Notes: generated by a model from the letters alone, not told the origin. DNA of 64,000 nt from Mytilus californianus (GCF_021869535.1 NW_026262679.1:86053143-86117142); one strand, 5' to 3'. Counted from the stretch's first letter, positions 26,904 to 38,539 are shown. Made by a program: numbers and translations.

Positions 26904-27052
26904 TCATTATACTGAATGTTCTGTTATTACTGTCTATTAAATTTCAAATTCAAAGTAATAAACTATGTCGTCTAGTACATAAAAATCATCAGTATTTATT
27001 AAAGCGCACACTTGAGAAATAGTCTCCGTGAAGGGTAATAGAGTATTTGCCA

Positions 27053-27105
27053 TGGGATAGAGTAAATTGTCTCCCTCGTATTAACCAATCAAAATCTGGC
27101 ATTTT
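27053..27105. repeat. Third arm-like copy beside fold-back locus 1
   Basis: gggatagagtaaattgtct followed by ccctcgtattaaccaatcaa resembles the palindrome's left arm (gggtgatagagcagattgtt, then accccgag) in the same orientation, about 270 bp downstream. A further weak relative, gggtaatagagtattt, lies just upstream at about 27035. This suggests that the element extends beyond the hairpin. Confidence 0.5.
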
Positions 27106-28052
27106 GACATGAAGTATAATAATTGTTTTGTCTCCTCGGATTTTCAGCATTTGGTTTCCAGTACAAATGCCGAGAAATCTTATATTTTTATGAAAAGCGG
27201 ATATGGTGCATAAAATTGATATTGCATGACATCTTGTAACTTTGGACTGTAAAGAAAAAAAACGTTCCAATGTATGCACTGCTTTAAGATATGTGTTGTA
27301 TTTGAGAATTTCCATTTTTGAAACTATTCACGAAGTCAAATTCTTTAGCCAACTCAAGTTCAGACACGATTTTCAAGTATGTTTTTTTATATTTTGGAGG
27401 TATGATTATACACCAAATTCTTTTCTTTGCTTAAAAGTATGTTTCATATAGACATTATCAAATAAGGCTGTGTTATAAATGAAAAACATTTTAATTTAAA
27501 TTTGTACATGCCGTTATCGCATAGTAGAATTAAACTAATAATAGGGAAAATTTTGTGTAGAATAATGATACCCATTTAATAAGAACACAAAATTGAACTA
27601 ATTTTATACTATTTAACGATACAATAAAAACAGACCGCCTTACGCGAAACACCACGAGATTAGAATATATATTAGTAATTTAATAGTTTCTATAAGAACT
27701 AATTTCGTATTCCGTCAGAAGGGGTAAAATGATTTTCCTTAATCACTAATATTAGTGCTATTTATGGGTGTAATATAGCGTCAGGATGATAGAAACCAGC
27801 AAGGATATGACAAAGTCCTCTGTACGTTAATAGTAATTGTATTTAGGAAATATTTTTTTGGTACTTTTAAGCAACTTGTCTTCGTCAACACGTTGTCTTT
27901 TGTTATATAATATAGTGTTGTGTCATTTGTGGTTGTTTATGGCGGAAATTGAGTTTCTGTATTGATTCACAAATTTCTGGTTGAGATATAAGCATATTGA
28001 AAAGACACATGTTTATTCATGGGGACCATTATGTTTATCAGTTAGATCAGTT
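27106..28052. other. Non-coding AT-rich DNA
   Basis: The minus frame 26989-27315 reads through the arm-like copy and is not convincing as a gene. Nothing else recognised. Confidence 0.45.
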
Positions 28053-28125
28053 TTGGTTTCTGTGACGTTGGGTTGCTGTTTCCTTGACGTACAAATGTAT
28101 ACCCACATCACCTTTCATTTATGTA
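28053..28125 (-). repeat. Family-A-like terminal fragment (minus)
   Basis: Contains gacgttgggttgctgtttcc, then ttgacgtac and atacccacatcacctt. Inverted, this is a variant of the agatgtgg...caatgagaca head seen in other mussel repeats. Only the terminus is recognisable. Confidence 0.5.
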
Positions 28126-29708
28126 TAGACGTACGTTTGTAACTTAATAAACAATTATACATAAATTAGTTTGCAAGGTAAACTTTATGACTGTGTTAAG
28201 AATTACAAAAGGCAAAGGAAAACCCAAAGTACAAACAACTTAAGGATAAATGTGATGACAATCATTTTCAGGGAATTCTGATAATATCGACACAAGTGTC
28301 CGTCTTTTTGATGTAGATCATGGTCTGAATCTCTTTTAGTAATGTCCTTGAAACAGAACATCATTCAAGGTATTGTTCCTGTGGTTAATTCGGTCAATTC
28401 AAAATGTGATGTTTAATGGAAATCTGGCCCATATTTCATTTAATTGATGTTTAGATTCCTAACTACACTTGTTACAAAAATTCTCCTTTTAATCTCTTTA
28501 TATTTTCGAGTTTATTGACCTATTATGCTTAGTGTTAGTATTACTGCGAAGAGAACTGGCGGCAATCTAGCCCTCGAATCGGTGAAAGGAAAATGTTAAA
28601 AGCAATGAGTATAGAGCTTCAAGAATTAAACTTACTCTTACTAGTAGGGCTCAATTACATTCATTTGGAAGGAAAATAATCATTTTAGCGATTTTAAGGG
28701 TTGCAATTTACTGAATTGCAGATGAATGTTAAAATTTAAATCTTTTACTCTTGGCAATATCACCGTTGTATAACCTTCTATATAATCTAATTGCTAAAAT
28801 AAATATCGAACCATTACAATAAAATCCGTTTTCTCATTTCTTAGCCATAGGGAATTTCATTCTATAAACTACAACGGTTTTATTAAAGTAAAGTTAATTC
28901 CATATGTAAATTATACCATATGGTACATAGAATAAAACTAGCATATTTTGTCCCAATTTGGATGTTGTCGCTTAAAACGTTTAAACCAACATACACTTAT
29001 ACATGTAAATGTAGCAATGTTTTCATTCAGCAATCAAAAACATCCGTTCAAAATGATTCCGTATATATAGATATAAAAGATGTATCAACATTTACTGATG
29101 TTGTTATTTGATAAAAAAAAAAAAAAAAAATAAAAAAAAAAAAAGAAATTATCCGAAACTCGGTACATGTCTAAAATTCTATTTTCCAAATATGTTGCGC
29201 TACAAATCACGAAATATAAAGTTTATTAAACATAAGTGTCAATCATAATCCTTCATTATATAATAATACCACACTCCTAGAGTGGGTGCTAGTGGAAACC
29301 ACCAAATTTTGCGACTATCCACCCTTTTTTTCTGCCGATTTCGCTTATATTTACATTTGCGATTTTGTAACTTTGTTCGTGTATTCATATAATGAGCAGA
29401 TCCGGGTTTGACAATTTTGATACTATAATGTATTTGCGTTATTTTCGTACTCGCGATAATTGCAAAAAATAATCGAAGTTTGCAGTACATTCCATTACTC
29501 CTGTCCGTCCATCCGTGCATGGTAACATGTATTCTCGCCAATTTTTCTCGGATAGTACTGAACAAAATGTTTGGTCAGCAACTTGACAGTGACAAGTTGT
29601 AACGTATGAGTGCTTTTCGGATCTACATCAGGCATCTATATCGTCCGTGTACAGATACTTTAAATTAATTGTAGGAGGTGCATAGTATTACAACGCGTGC
29701 TACTTCTT
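28126..29708. other. Gene desert with A-rich tract at 29112-29146
   Basis: No supportable gene. A 35-base A-rich tract interrupted by t and g could be a retroposon tail, but nothing recognisable precedes it. The minus frame 29239-29565 (108 codons) lacks a domain signature. Confidence 0.45.
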
Positions 29709-29910
29709 ATAAAAGAGATTTGGTATGATTGCCAATGAGACAACTATCCACCAACTTTCAAATGAAGTGGATGTAAGCAATTATAGGAAATCGTACTGCC
29801 TTCAACAATGAGAAAAACCAATACCGTATATATAGTCGGCTATAAAAAACCCCGACATAAAAATATTCAACAATTCAATTGAGAAAAGTAACGGCCTAAT
29901 CTATACCAAA
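29709..29910 (+). repeat. Dispersed repeat family A, well-preserved 5' part
   Basis: Starts agatttggtatgattgcc, then aatgagacaactatccacc, aaatgaagtggatgtaagca, ccttcaacaatgag, ggctataaaaaaccccgaca, and ends near gtaacggcctaatc. This is the clearest 5' region of family A in the window. It lacks the 3' part, which appears 150 bp later as a separate fragment. Confidence 0.85.
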
Positions 29911-30054
29911 ATTGCTTGTTTCTGTGCTTACTCTTCAAATATATAATGGTTACAGATAAATGTACAAAGGTAAGGCTATTTGACCAAACAATGTCCATAT
30001 TACTTATGAAATATAATCTTTAAGGATACTTTTCCTGATAATTAAGTGACCAAA

Positions 30055-30290
30055 TGACGAAAAAGTAAGCAACTACAGGTCACTATACGGACTTCAACAA
30101 TGAGCAAGACCATACCGCATAGCTAGTAAGCTATAAAAGGCACCGAAATAACAAATGTAAATAATGACCTGATATTTTAATATGTCCAATACGAAAAACA
30201 AATATGACCTACAGCAACAAACGACAACCACTGAATAACAGACTCCTGACTTGGAACAAGCACACACAGAATGTCACTCTTGTTCCAAGT
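30055..30290 (+). repeat. Dispersed repeat family A, 3' part
   Basis: Begins inside the family (gtaagcaactacaggtcac), then cttcaacaatgagcaagac, gctataaaaggcaccgaaat, caacaaacgacaaccactga, and ends with ctcctgacttggaacaagc. It overlaps in content with the copy at 29709, so it is a second insertion or a tandem duplication, not its continuation. Confidence 0.85.
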
Positions 30291-33200
30291 ATTCCGTAAT
30301 ACTCAGTGTGCCTTCGTAATATAAAAACTTCTCAAATACTGTATGGTACCAGACTAGGTTCTGACTGAGTCAAGTCTCATGAATTCTATTAAAATACATA
30401 TACAAATCAAGTACAATTCAAACTTTCAAAAATTATAATGGAGTAATCAAAATCTGGTCTATTTTTCAACTCACTCTAAAACATATTATACTTTTTTAAG
30501 TATGTGCATACAATTATACTTATTATAATGCAATAAATGTTAACACATACCTTTCAAATTGCATAATTCCTTTTTATTTTCCTAAAGCGGGATATCTAGC
30601 TTAAAAAAAATCCCATACTGTTTAGATCAATATTAGTTTTAGAAGCGTGTAATCGACATTATTCTACGTGAGGTAAATTTCATACAGAAATCCACTTATA
30701 GGTATAAAGAAGTCAATACAGTGTCATAATCCCCTTGAAATGTGTGTTATGTTTATTGTAATTCCTTATAATATTAAAGTAATACCATTAATTGAAGTGA
30801 TTTCCAAATTCAATGGAATTTATTATTTATTTTAGCTATATAAGAAGGTGAAAACTTATATTTTGACAATACTATAAGGTGGGAACTCTGCTCAAGATAT
30901 GTTATCGAAAATCTTTTATTCAAACGTTTATTTGGATCGATCAAGGGTCTGGTTCTACTTAAGTTTACGACAATTCATTCTTTGAACTTTCTCATTTGAT
31001 AAGTAAAGTTTGAGAGGGAGGGCGTCACTTTTATCAAAATGTATTTTAAATTAATATAATACCATGATATTTAATATATTCTTTGTTATCAATTTTAAGA
31101 GGTTCTCCGAGCAAATACCATATCAAACCATCTTTACTAATATGACCTAATAAACAAAATAAGAAATAAAAACCTTGTCCTACGATTCCGCATTATTATA
31201 CAAAACAAACCCTGCAAACCTGAGAACATCAATGAAGCAACATCTAAACACGGGTTGTATCCAGTGTTGATTTAACCAGAAAAACCACTGCATCGAGTGT
31301 AATGTGATATTATTCTACTTGAGACAGTATAAAGTATAAACATTTCAAATTTATTAATATTAGCTTGCCCAGTGTTTTAATCATTAAAATGTAACTGTCG
31401 ACAGTGAAAAATTATCGTATAGCTTGAGATTTGGTGGTGTAATCTGTTTCTCTAACCTTATCAGATGATAGGTTGACAAATTTTATGTTTCTTTTCCAAT
31501 GATCTCCAAAACGATGTGCCCTAGTTATGTGTAGTTATCATGCAGGGTAGTCTTTTTTCATAATAACAAATTCTGAGAAAAGCAAGCAAACTGGACGTCA
31601 TATTTAGACTCATAATAACCAACGAAGAACTGAGATCAAACGAACCCACACGTTGATTATAAAAACCAAACGACATGGGAGGGAGGGGGGACAGTATGAA
31701 TCGTCTAAGAATTAGAGAAACTGGTTAAACAAAGAAGTAAGCCCATGAAAGGTTAGATATATATTAGAAATAATTTTCATTAAACTTTTGCATATTTTCC
31801 ACACAAAAATGTGTTCATTTTCTATAGAATATTTAACAAAATTATTATAAAATCAACAAGTTTGAAAACATTGCATGGGTAATAATATCCTTGTGACGTC
31901 ATTGTTGACGGTGAAAATCATCATTTTAACCGTTTTTGAGTAACAAATAAAACGAATAACAGGAATTACCGAAACTATATATGATAGTACAACAGAACAA
32001 ACTTACCACCTTCACCCGACTCCTCTGTAAAAAACCCAAACAAACAAACAGCAAGTTATAAGGTTGCTGTTTTCTACAACATCGGCCAATTTTGTTTTTA
32101 TGAGGGTGTGCACATTTTAAATTTTGTATCCAACTAATATGCATCGTTATATTCCAATTTTACCTTTTGTTGAAGGATGTGACCAAATTTTCCTAGAGAA
32201 TAGTATAACAAATTATTTAAAACATAATTATTGACAAAAAAAACTTGGATATAAAAAACATACTCTTAAGTAATGAACACTTCAGTATAACTTACGATCA
32301 ATTTGTATCTTAAGATGTTTTGTGAAAAGAGCCCAGCTGGAGTATGCTTTGTTCAATTTCCTTTAAAATATACACTTTTGCTGGGATTGGTGAAAGTAAG
32401 CTCCCTTTCGATTTTGAAGATTGTCGGATTGCTATTTAAAAGTTTTGGGACTATAACCGTCAAATGTGTAGGCAATTATCATAAGCATTGTATATCGCAT
32501 TCAATCATTCGGTCCACACGTCTATCACAGAACAATTGTACGGACTTCTGATTTAATTCCTTCTACAATATTCTATTATTGAAACTGTTTTAATATGAAT
32601 ACGATGGAGGTATATTATGCTCCTACATGTAGCACAGATGTTTATTTCTAATGAGGCTACTTTGAAATCATTTGTATTCGTGGTATACTAATTTTCGTTA
32701 ATTTTATGAGAACAGGTGAACAACGAACTTATTTTTTTTTATCGAAGTAAACATTTTTTATAGGCTTGTACGCAGACTTTGGCAAAACCACGAATCAAAT
32801 ATCCACAAAAATAGTTTTTTTTCTCAATTCAAGAAATTTGGTACATAATAAATTGTATCCTTAAAAATATATGAACCCGAGTATCAAATGACCATTTAAA
32901 CTCCATGGACGATTTAGAAGACAACACTCTCTTCAATTCCGCCTTTATGTTCTTGGATGCAAAGATATGTGAAAACATCTTTATAATAAGTGAAAATATT
33001 TTTCCAATATCTGTACTTATACTAAAATGTATTCAATTGTGAATAATTATATTTAACTTTGAATGCAAGTACAATTCTCCATACAGATTAATATACATTT
33101 TACATCGCATTAAAGGCCAAAATTAATATGTCAATATATTGTTCATACATGCATAATCTGGGAATTAAACATGGCCATGGAAAATGACATTTACATGCAT

Positions 33201-33845
33201 TTAAGTGTCAAACACTATATCGATATGAGGTCACGTTATTTCAAAGGTGACTGTCTTTTCTAACACATATAAAAAGTTCAGTCAGAATGGATTTTATGTA
33301 GTATTTCTTGGCATTGATAAACTTTCCTTTTTTTCGATCCGTCACGTGGTTGTACTTTATTATTGTTAAACAACTTTACTTTGATCCTGTAATGTAGTTA
33401 CAGAGTTGAATAGCTTAACATGACGATTATTAAAAGAAGTCGAGCAGAAATCATATTGTACTTTGTGTAACATCCGAAACACTGGATTAACGTCTTTTAC
33501 ATACAAATAAACATAATACTTTTTAGATAAATAGCTTTTTAATGTCAGTTTTACTTAAATATTGTAATGATTATCTGTTGAGATTTCTGAGACCTGTAGA
33601 GATATATGCATTTGTACTTTTAATCACTGTATTGTTGGTTGTCCATGAAAAGGAATGCTAGTGGGAGAACTTTAAACATACTTTTGGTCTCTTTTATCTA
33701 TAGTGACATTATCTGGAAAGCTTACTAAGTGCATTATGTTAATTGTTGGGAATTATATGTGAACCACTGAATTGAAATAGGATGATCTCTAAATGCTTGT
33801 GTGCTGTAAAATAGTAGAGGTGTAGTTCTTTGCATGAGTGCACTG
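30291..33845. other. Gene desert, AT-rich
   Basis: No supportable gene. At about 32770-32815, ggcaaaaccacgaatcaaat followed by atccacaaaaat resembles a mussel repeat I recall, but it is too short and diverged to call firmly. The 82-codon plus frame at 32303-32551 has no domain. Confidence 0.45.
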
Positions 33846-33981
33846 CAGATGCGGATCCAGGATTTTGAAAGGGGCCTTGCAAGCCAAAATTTGAAGCGAG
33901 TTTGTAAAAAGTCTATACATTTATTATATAAGAAGCTCCATAAGGGGAGCTGGGGCTCCTGTATCCCTAAATCCGCCTCTG
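33846..33981. mobile_element. MITE-like element with 5-bp target duplication
   Basis: The TIR cagatgcggat pairs with the right end atccgcctctg (1 mismatch). It is flanked by the direct repeat cactg (33841-33845 and 33982-33986). The interior contains gcggatccaggattttgaaa and agctccataaggggagc, both shared with the element at 36954. No coding capacity. Confidence 0.85.
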
Positions 33982-34514
33982 CACTGAGGATGTAAACCCA
34001 ATGGTGTATATCTTAATTATGGTTAACGCAAAATGCTTGTTTTTAAAAATTCAAAATTAAGGAGTACCTTTATCATGTTTATTTCGAGACATAGCAATTC
34101 CGGCAAATGTACTGTAACAGATTGCTTGCTATAAAATGTCATATGCAGATAATGATTGTTATACACTTTTATTTCTAAAAGAACATTCACTTTGTGCATG
34201 CAGATGACGATGAAGGGATTGGATATCATAGTAAGAGATTTCTAAACGAACATTGACTTGAAATGTATATATATGATGTCTCTGTTTACAATATAGTAAC
34301 ATAATTTGTATCTCACCTTGTCCATTAATACCATGTGAGCTGTCTCGTCATCATCCAATTACTTTGAATGGTTCGATCATCCGTGTTAACTTCGTATAAC
34401 ATTTAAATATCACCAGAAAACTTTGAACCGTATTGAATCTTCACTAGAATTTGACATGTGATTTTATTTCCGATATCATGTTCAAAATCACAACCAAAAT
34501 CAAGACTAAATAAA
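33982..34514. other. Non-coding AT-rich DNA
   Basis: The minus frame 34023-34229 is short and without motif. No gene. Confidence 0.5.
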
Positions 34515-34605
34515 CCGATCATAGATACCAGGATTAAAATTGTGTACGCCAGGTGCGCGTTTCCTCTACAAAAGACTCACCAGTGACGCTCGAATCAAAA
34601 TTTAG
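34515..34605 (-). repeat. Dispersed repeat family B fragment (minus)
   Basis: Contains catagataccaggattaaaa, gtacgccaggtgcgcgtttc, and acaaaagactcaccagtgac followed by gctcgaatc. This is the inverted counterpart of the 7125 copy and the best-preserved family B copy here. Confidence 0.8.
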
Positions 34606-34997
34606 ATTAATGAAATTAGGCAATATGATGCCATTAAAGGTACTGTATCGGATTGATCATTTGAAAATGTCTTATTGCATGGTCAATTGAATTCAAAAAA
34701 TATTTAAGGATCAAATGAAAAATTAAAGAAACTACCAATGGTTCTATAGGAACATCACAAATAAAACCAAATAACAGGAACTTGGAAACACATCCAAATT
34801 TCAACTTGCAGTTCCAATGATTTGAAAATCCTGATCCGCCATTTTTTTAGACGGGTAGAGTTAAATTACTGACCAAAATGAGAAGAATTTTATGGTAATT
34901 ATTGAAATGAAATACGTGGGTTCCTTGGTTTGGGAAAGTACTCTTTTAAGGTTAAACTTGCACCAACGGTATCATTAAAATTCGAAATTAACTAAAA

Positions 34998-35085
34998 TTG
35001 AGAATGGAAATGGGGAATGTGTCAAAGAGACAACAACCCGACCAAATAGCAGAAATCAGTCGAAGTCCACCAATGTGTCTTCAAT
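34998..35085 (+). repeat. Dispersed repeat family C, truncated
   Basis: ttgagaatggaaatgggga, then atgtgtcaaagagacaacaa, cccgaccaaatagcag, and gtccaccaatgtgtcttcaa. The same blocks occur inverted and longer at 51330-51465. Recognised as a common mussel repeat. Non-coding. Confidence 0.8.
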
Positions 35086-35091
35086 TAAGTA

Positions 35092-35182
35092 TTATTGTCT
35101 ATGTTGAAGACTGTCTATTGCCCTCTATATGCCTAATGGTTATGTGTGTCATTTGGTTGCTGCCTCAATAACGTTTATCCCA
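35092..35182 (-). repeat. Family-A-like terminal fragment (minus)
   Basis: tctatgttgaagactgtc, then atggttatgtgtgtcatttg, gttgctgcctcaataacgtt and tatcccacatttt. Read in reverse, this is another variant of the head motif (atgtgg...caatgagaca). It directly abuts the fold-back palindrome. Confidence 0.55.
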
Positions 35183-35183
35183 C

Positions 35184-35338
35184 ATTTTATACTTATTGAC
35201 TGGGTATGAGTGGAATAGTAAGTTTATTGTCCCCGAGGTGCAACTATTGCCCTGAGGCGTAGCCGAGGGCAATAGTTGTATCCGAGGGGAAAATAAACTT
35301 ACTATTCCACGAATATCCAGTCAGTAAGTGTTTTATTA
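35184..35338. repeat. Fold-back palindrome, locus 2
   Basis: Arms of about 65-70 bases are imperfect inverted copies. The left arm includes tggaatagtaagtttattg and ends caactattgccc; the right arm starts gggcaatagttg and includes aaataaacttactattcca. The loop region is tgaggcgtagccgag. Left-arm tccccgag and right-arm tccgagggga occupy the same places as in the palindrome at 26.8 kb, although the stem sequences differ. Both stems are internally well paired, so changes appear compensated. Confidence 0.9.
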
Positions 35339-35592
35339 TACCGAAAGAGACAACAGACAATATATGTCGGGGCTAAATCAACTATCGTAATATAAAAAGC
35401 AGAAAAATAACCATACTGTTTCACGTTTACTTCATATATATTCTGAATGCTAAGTCTACGGTCCCGCACTGACGTCAACCCTAGATACAATAGGTAAAAA
35501 CGCGACGTCGTAACTCCCGCGGTATTCTCAACATTATCCAATCCCGTAGCTGCAGTTGAAATTCCGCGAAATATAATGACGCTTGCGGTCAA
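35302..35592 (-). other. Open frame of 96 codons abutting the palindrome
   Basis: Minus-strand ATG frame with segments ISTAATGLDNVENTAGVTTS and FYLLYLGLTSVRDRRLSIQN. It begins within the less AT-rich block that contains tgacgtca and ends inside the right palindrome arm. I recognise no family. It could be the body of the same repeat that carries the palindrome, open by chance. I see no promoter or splice evidence. Confidence 0.2.
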
Positions 35593-35655
35593 ATAGTTTC
35601 ATCGAGGTCCAATAGTTGGAAACTTTTGACCGGTCAAATAGTTCAACGCTTGCAA
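35588..35655. repeat. Arm-like copies beyond fold-back locus 2
   Basis: gtcaaatagtttcatcgagg, then tccaatagttgg and gtcaaatagttcaacgc. The run aatagttt-catcgagg resembles the right-arm sequence aatagttgtatccgagg in the same orientation about 320 bp downstream. This mirrors the situation at 27053 beside locus 1. Confidence 0.45.
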
Positions 35656-35797
35656 TTTGAAATATAGTGAAAATATTGTGTACTTATTCTATATAGAAAA
35701 TGATAACTGAGGTATAATAAATCTTTTTATTGCACCAAGTAAATAATTGGCAAATAAACAACGTTTAATGCGACGGATGAATAGATAACACCATTAT

Positions 35798-35860
35798 GGT
35801 ACCTGATTTCCGTAACGCGGTACCCGATTTCCGTAACGTGGTACCTAATTTCCGTTAGGC
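35798..35860 (+). repeat. Three 21-bp tandem repeats
   Basis: Units at 35798-35818, 35819-35839 and 35840-35860 follow ggtacc[t/c][g/a]atttccgt[a/t]a-type sequence. Each starts with the palindrome ggtacc or its near match. A micro-array of only three units; no function evident. Confidence 0.8.
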
Positions 35861-36953
35861 GTACATGTATTCGTTAATTACGTGTTCAAAGTCTAGACTA
35901 GTTTAAGTCTAAAGAAATATTATATCAAAAGTGAGCTCAATACCCGACAACCAAACCCATTAACAACAAATTGAAATATACATTTATTTTAATAATTACA
36001 GATATGCAAACGATACATTTACATTGAAAACTAAATTGAATGTTTGTAACGTTATATACCCTTGGTATATCGTAGCAGGTAAAAATCACGCGTTTCTAAT
36101 TTACCCAAGAGCCTAATGAGACTTGAATTAATTATTTAAAACTGCAAGGTGGTCTCCATATTATTTTGTTGTTATATTCATATTGCCAACTTTTGTGCGT
36201 ATTTTTTAAGGAAAACTTTCCATAGACATGTTTTTGATTCATACCCAATAACAAAACTATATGGATTTGGTTTATCGAGAAATCGTTGATGTATAGTAAT
36301 TCTAACAGGTCCTTTACATGAACGACTTTTCACATTTAGTTTAAGATTTCAATATCAGTTGATATGGTTAATATCTTCTTTCAAAATCGTCTATACTATT
36401 TTTGGCAACAATTGTTGGTTCGTGATATCTTTATGTCAGTTATTAGCATAGATGCAGATGAAAGGGTTATGATTTATTGGACTCTATTCAGGAAGACAGT
36501 CATAAAATTTCCTTTAGGATCAGAAATGCAATTTTCCTTTGTCCGCGATAACAAAATCTAATTATATACAATCCGTACAGAATTACGCCCAATGATGACT
36601 TTTTCGGTTCTATCATTGATAAACATGATTAATGACGGCTCAGAATAAAAACCCTAGCTGACATTATGATGCAAGAAACATACAACATCTTTTTGTTGTA
36701 ATATGTAAGATATTATTAAAGTGCACATCACTATTCTCCACTGATTAAACATGCTTATTGTCGCATGTTGCATGATACTGATTATCTCTCAATCCACCCA
36801 CCCCTATATCTCTCTATCAATCTATGATCTAGAAAATGTATCTATAAGTTTGGAAACCTATTTAGAAAAGCTGTGATACTGCAGTATTTCTTCAAAGTCG
36901 GGTGGCTATTTTTCCTATATATATTCTATTGTATCAGTCCTGAATGACACTTT
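35861..36953. other. Non-coding AT-rich DNA
   Basis: No supportable gene. The plus frame 36364-36561 has no family signature. Confidence 0.5.
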
Positions 36954-37082
36954 CAGTTGCGGATCTAGGATTTTGAAAAGGGAAGGTGGGAACAAGTCAA
37001 CTTTAGGAGTGGAATTTGCACCAACCATGATATATGTAACTCCATAAGGGGAGCACGGCCTTTCATCAACCGCCTCCAACTG
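36954..37082. mobile_element. MITE-like element, same family as 33846
   Basis: Starts cagttgcggatctaggattt and ends aaccgcctccaactg; the outermost cagttg/caactg is inverted. The interior ccaaccatgatatatgtaac and ctccataaggggagc match the family. A possible ttt flanking duplication is too short to rely on. Non-coding. Confidence 0.78.
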
Positions 37083-37789
37083 TTTATACTTAAACGAGCG
37101 TTTAAGTGTTTACGCTACAAACAGTATCCATTAATAATGAAAGACTGCATAATCTTTGAGTCTACGCATGCTAGTATCTATATAGAAGAACCATGTGTAT
37201 TTGCCTTTTGGGTTAGTTAAACTTGCATTAGGATTGTTTCCTGTAGTAAAATGTATAATTATAATCGCTTGTTTATGCGGTAATTGTGTTGTTTATGGTT
37301 TGCATTCCATTAAAACTTATTTTAACACAAATTATAATTCTGGTAATTATGGTGCACTATCACTGCCACTGCTTTTCTATAGTTGTTCTTTGCTGGAGCC
37401 GATTTCTTTTGGTTTAAATATTTTCTCAAATACTTCATTCTTTATTATGACATACATTATAAAAGATAAGAAGATATGGTGTATATATAATATTTGAATT
37501 TACCTATAACCTTATGCTAGGAATAGCAAAGAGAAAAAAAGTCCATTTCGATAGGTTGAATTCACTATTTTTTTTAAAGATTAGAGTAACTCTGTCATAT
37601 TTTTTCTTTGCCTTAGCCTACTTTTGTAGAATGTTAGTTGTGAGCATTCCTTCTGCTCTGGAAACAAGTAAAAATTGTGTCTATTTTTTTTCTTATGTTG
37701 GTTTTCTGCTTCGTACCAATCTATTGAGTTAAGCCAATTGCAAGAGATTTTTACAGTTTGTTCTTATGTTGCATGTTCTCTTACACCAC
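37083..37789. other. Non-coding AT-rich DNA
   Basis: Plus frames at 37195-37497 and 37514-37732 are hydrophobic, cysteine- and phenylalanine-rich, and resemble translated AT-rich noise. No gene supported. Confidence 0.45.
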
Positions 37790-38085
37790 TGTCTCAGATT
37801 AGGGGAGGGTTGAGCGCTCACAAACATTCTGTATTTTCCTGTTCCAAGTCAGGAGCATGCAATTCAGTGCATGGTTGTCGTTGGTTAATGTCTGTTTTTC
37901 GTAAATTGTATTGTTTTAATTTTAGTTTTCTCGTTTGAATTTTGTCATAGGTGGCCGGCCTTTTAAAGATGGGCTATAAGGTATAGGTTTGGCCAAACGG
38001 TGAACTATATTTGCTTACATCCACGTCATTTGAACTCTGTTGGATAGTTGTTTCATTGGCAATCATATCACATCTCCTTATTTTT
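37790..38085 (-). repeat. Dispersed repeat family A (minus)
   Basis: Inverted landmarks: ctgttccaagtcaggagcat, ggttgtcgttggttaatgtc, ttttagttttctcgtttgaa, ccggccttttaaagatgggc, acatccacgtcatttgaact, and the inverted head gttgtttcattggcaatcat followed by accacatctcc-like sequence. Near full length. Lies head-to-head with the next copy, 450 bp away. Confidence 0.88.
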
Positions 38086-38539
38086 ATGAGACAGTACATG
38101 TACATTACTGCCTAGTATTGTTTAGCCCTCTTGTGACGCTAAGAGATTCCCATACATAACGTATCCACTGCGACAAACCCCATACTTAGGATCAGGATAT
38201 TATAATATATTTAACTGTATGGATTCCTTACAAAAGGTTATGATATAAGATGGCTTATAATGAACATTACATAACATTTCGGTAAAGATCACTAGTAGAT
38301 AAAATATACGTGTGAGCTCTTTCTTATTTTATGTTTTTTAAACTAAATCATCGTGATAAGGAAATAGTTTTGCACTTGTTTGAGCATGAACTGTCTATTG
38401 GAATACTTAATATACAATGCGAACGGTTTATTCCTCAAATACATATAGCTGCATTTTGTGCCTAACACCGACCATTTTAATTCCTTTGAACAAAGAGCGT
38501 AACTGACAACTAAGAAATGCCTTTGAATAGTTATATATT

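Noticed and set aside
26989-27315. 108-codon minus frame beside fold-back locus 1 as a transposase
   Set aside because: No catalytic motifs; it runs across the arm-like repeat and lacks protein-like character.
29112-29146. Processed pseudogene poly-A tail
   Set aside because: No recognisable coding or transcript sequence precedes the A tract and no flanking target duplication was seen.
35798-35860. CRISPR-like array
   Set aside because: Only three contiguous 21-bp units without spacers; eukaryotic context.
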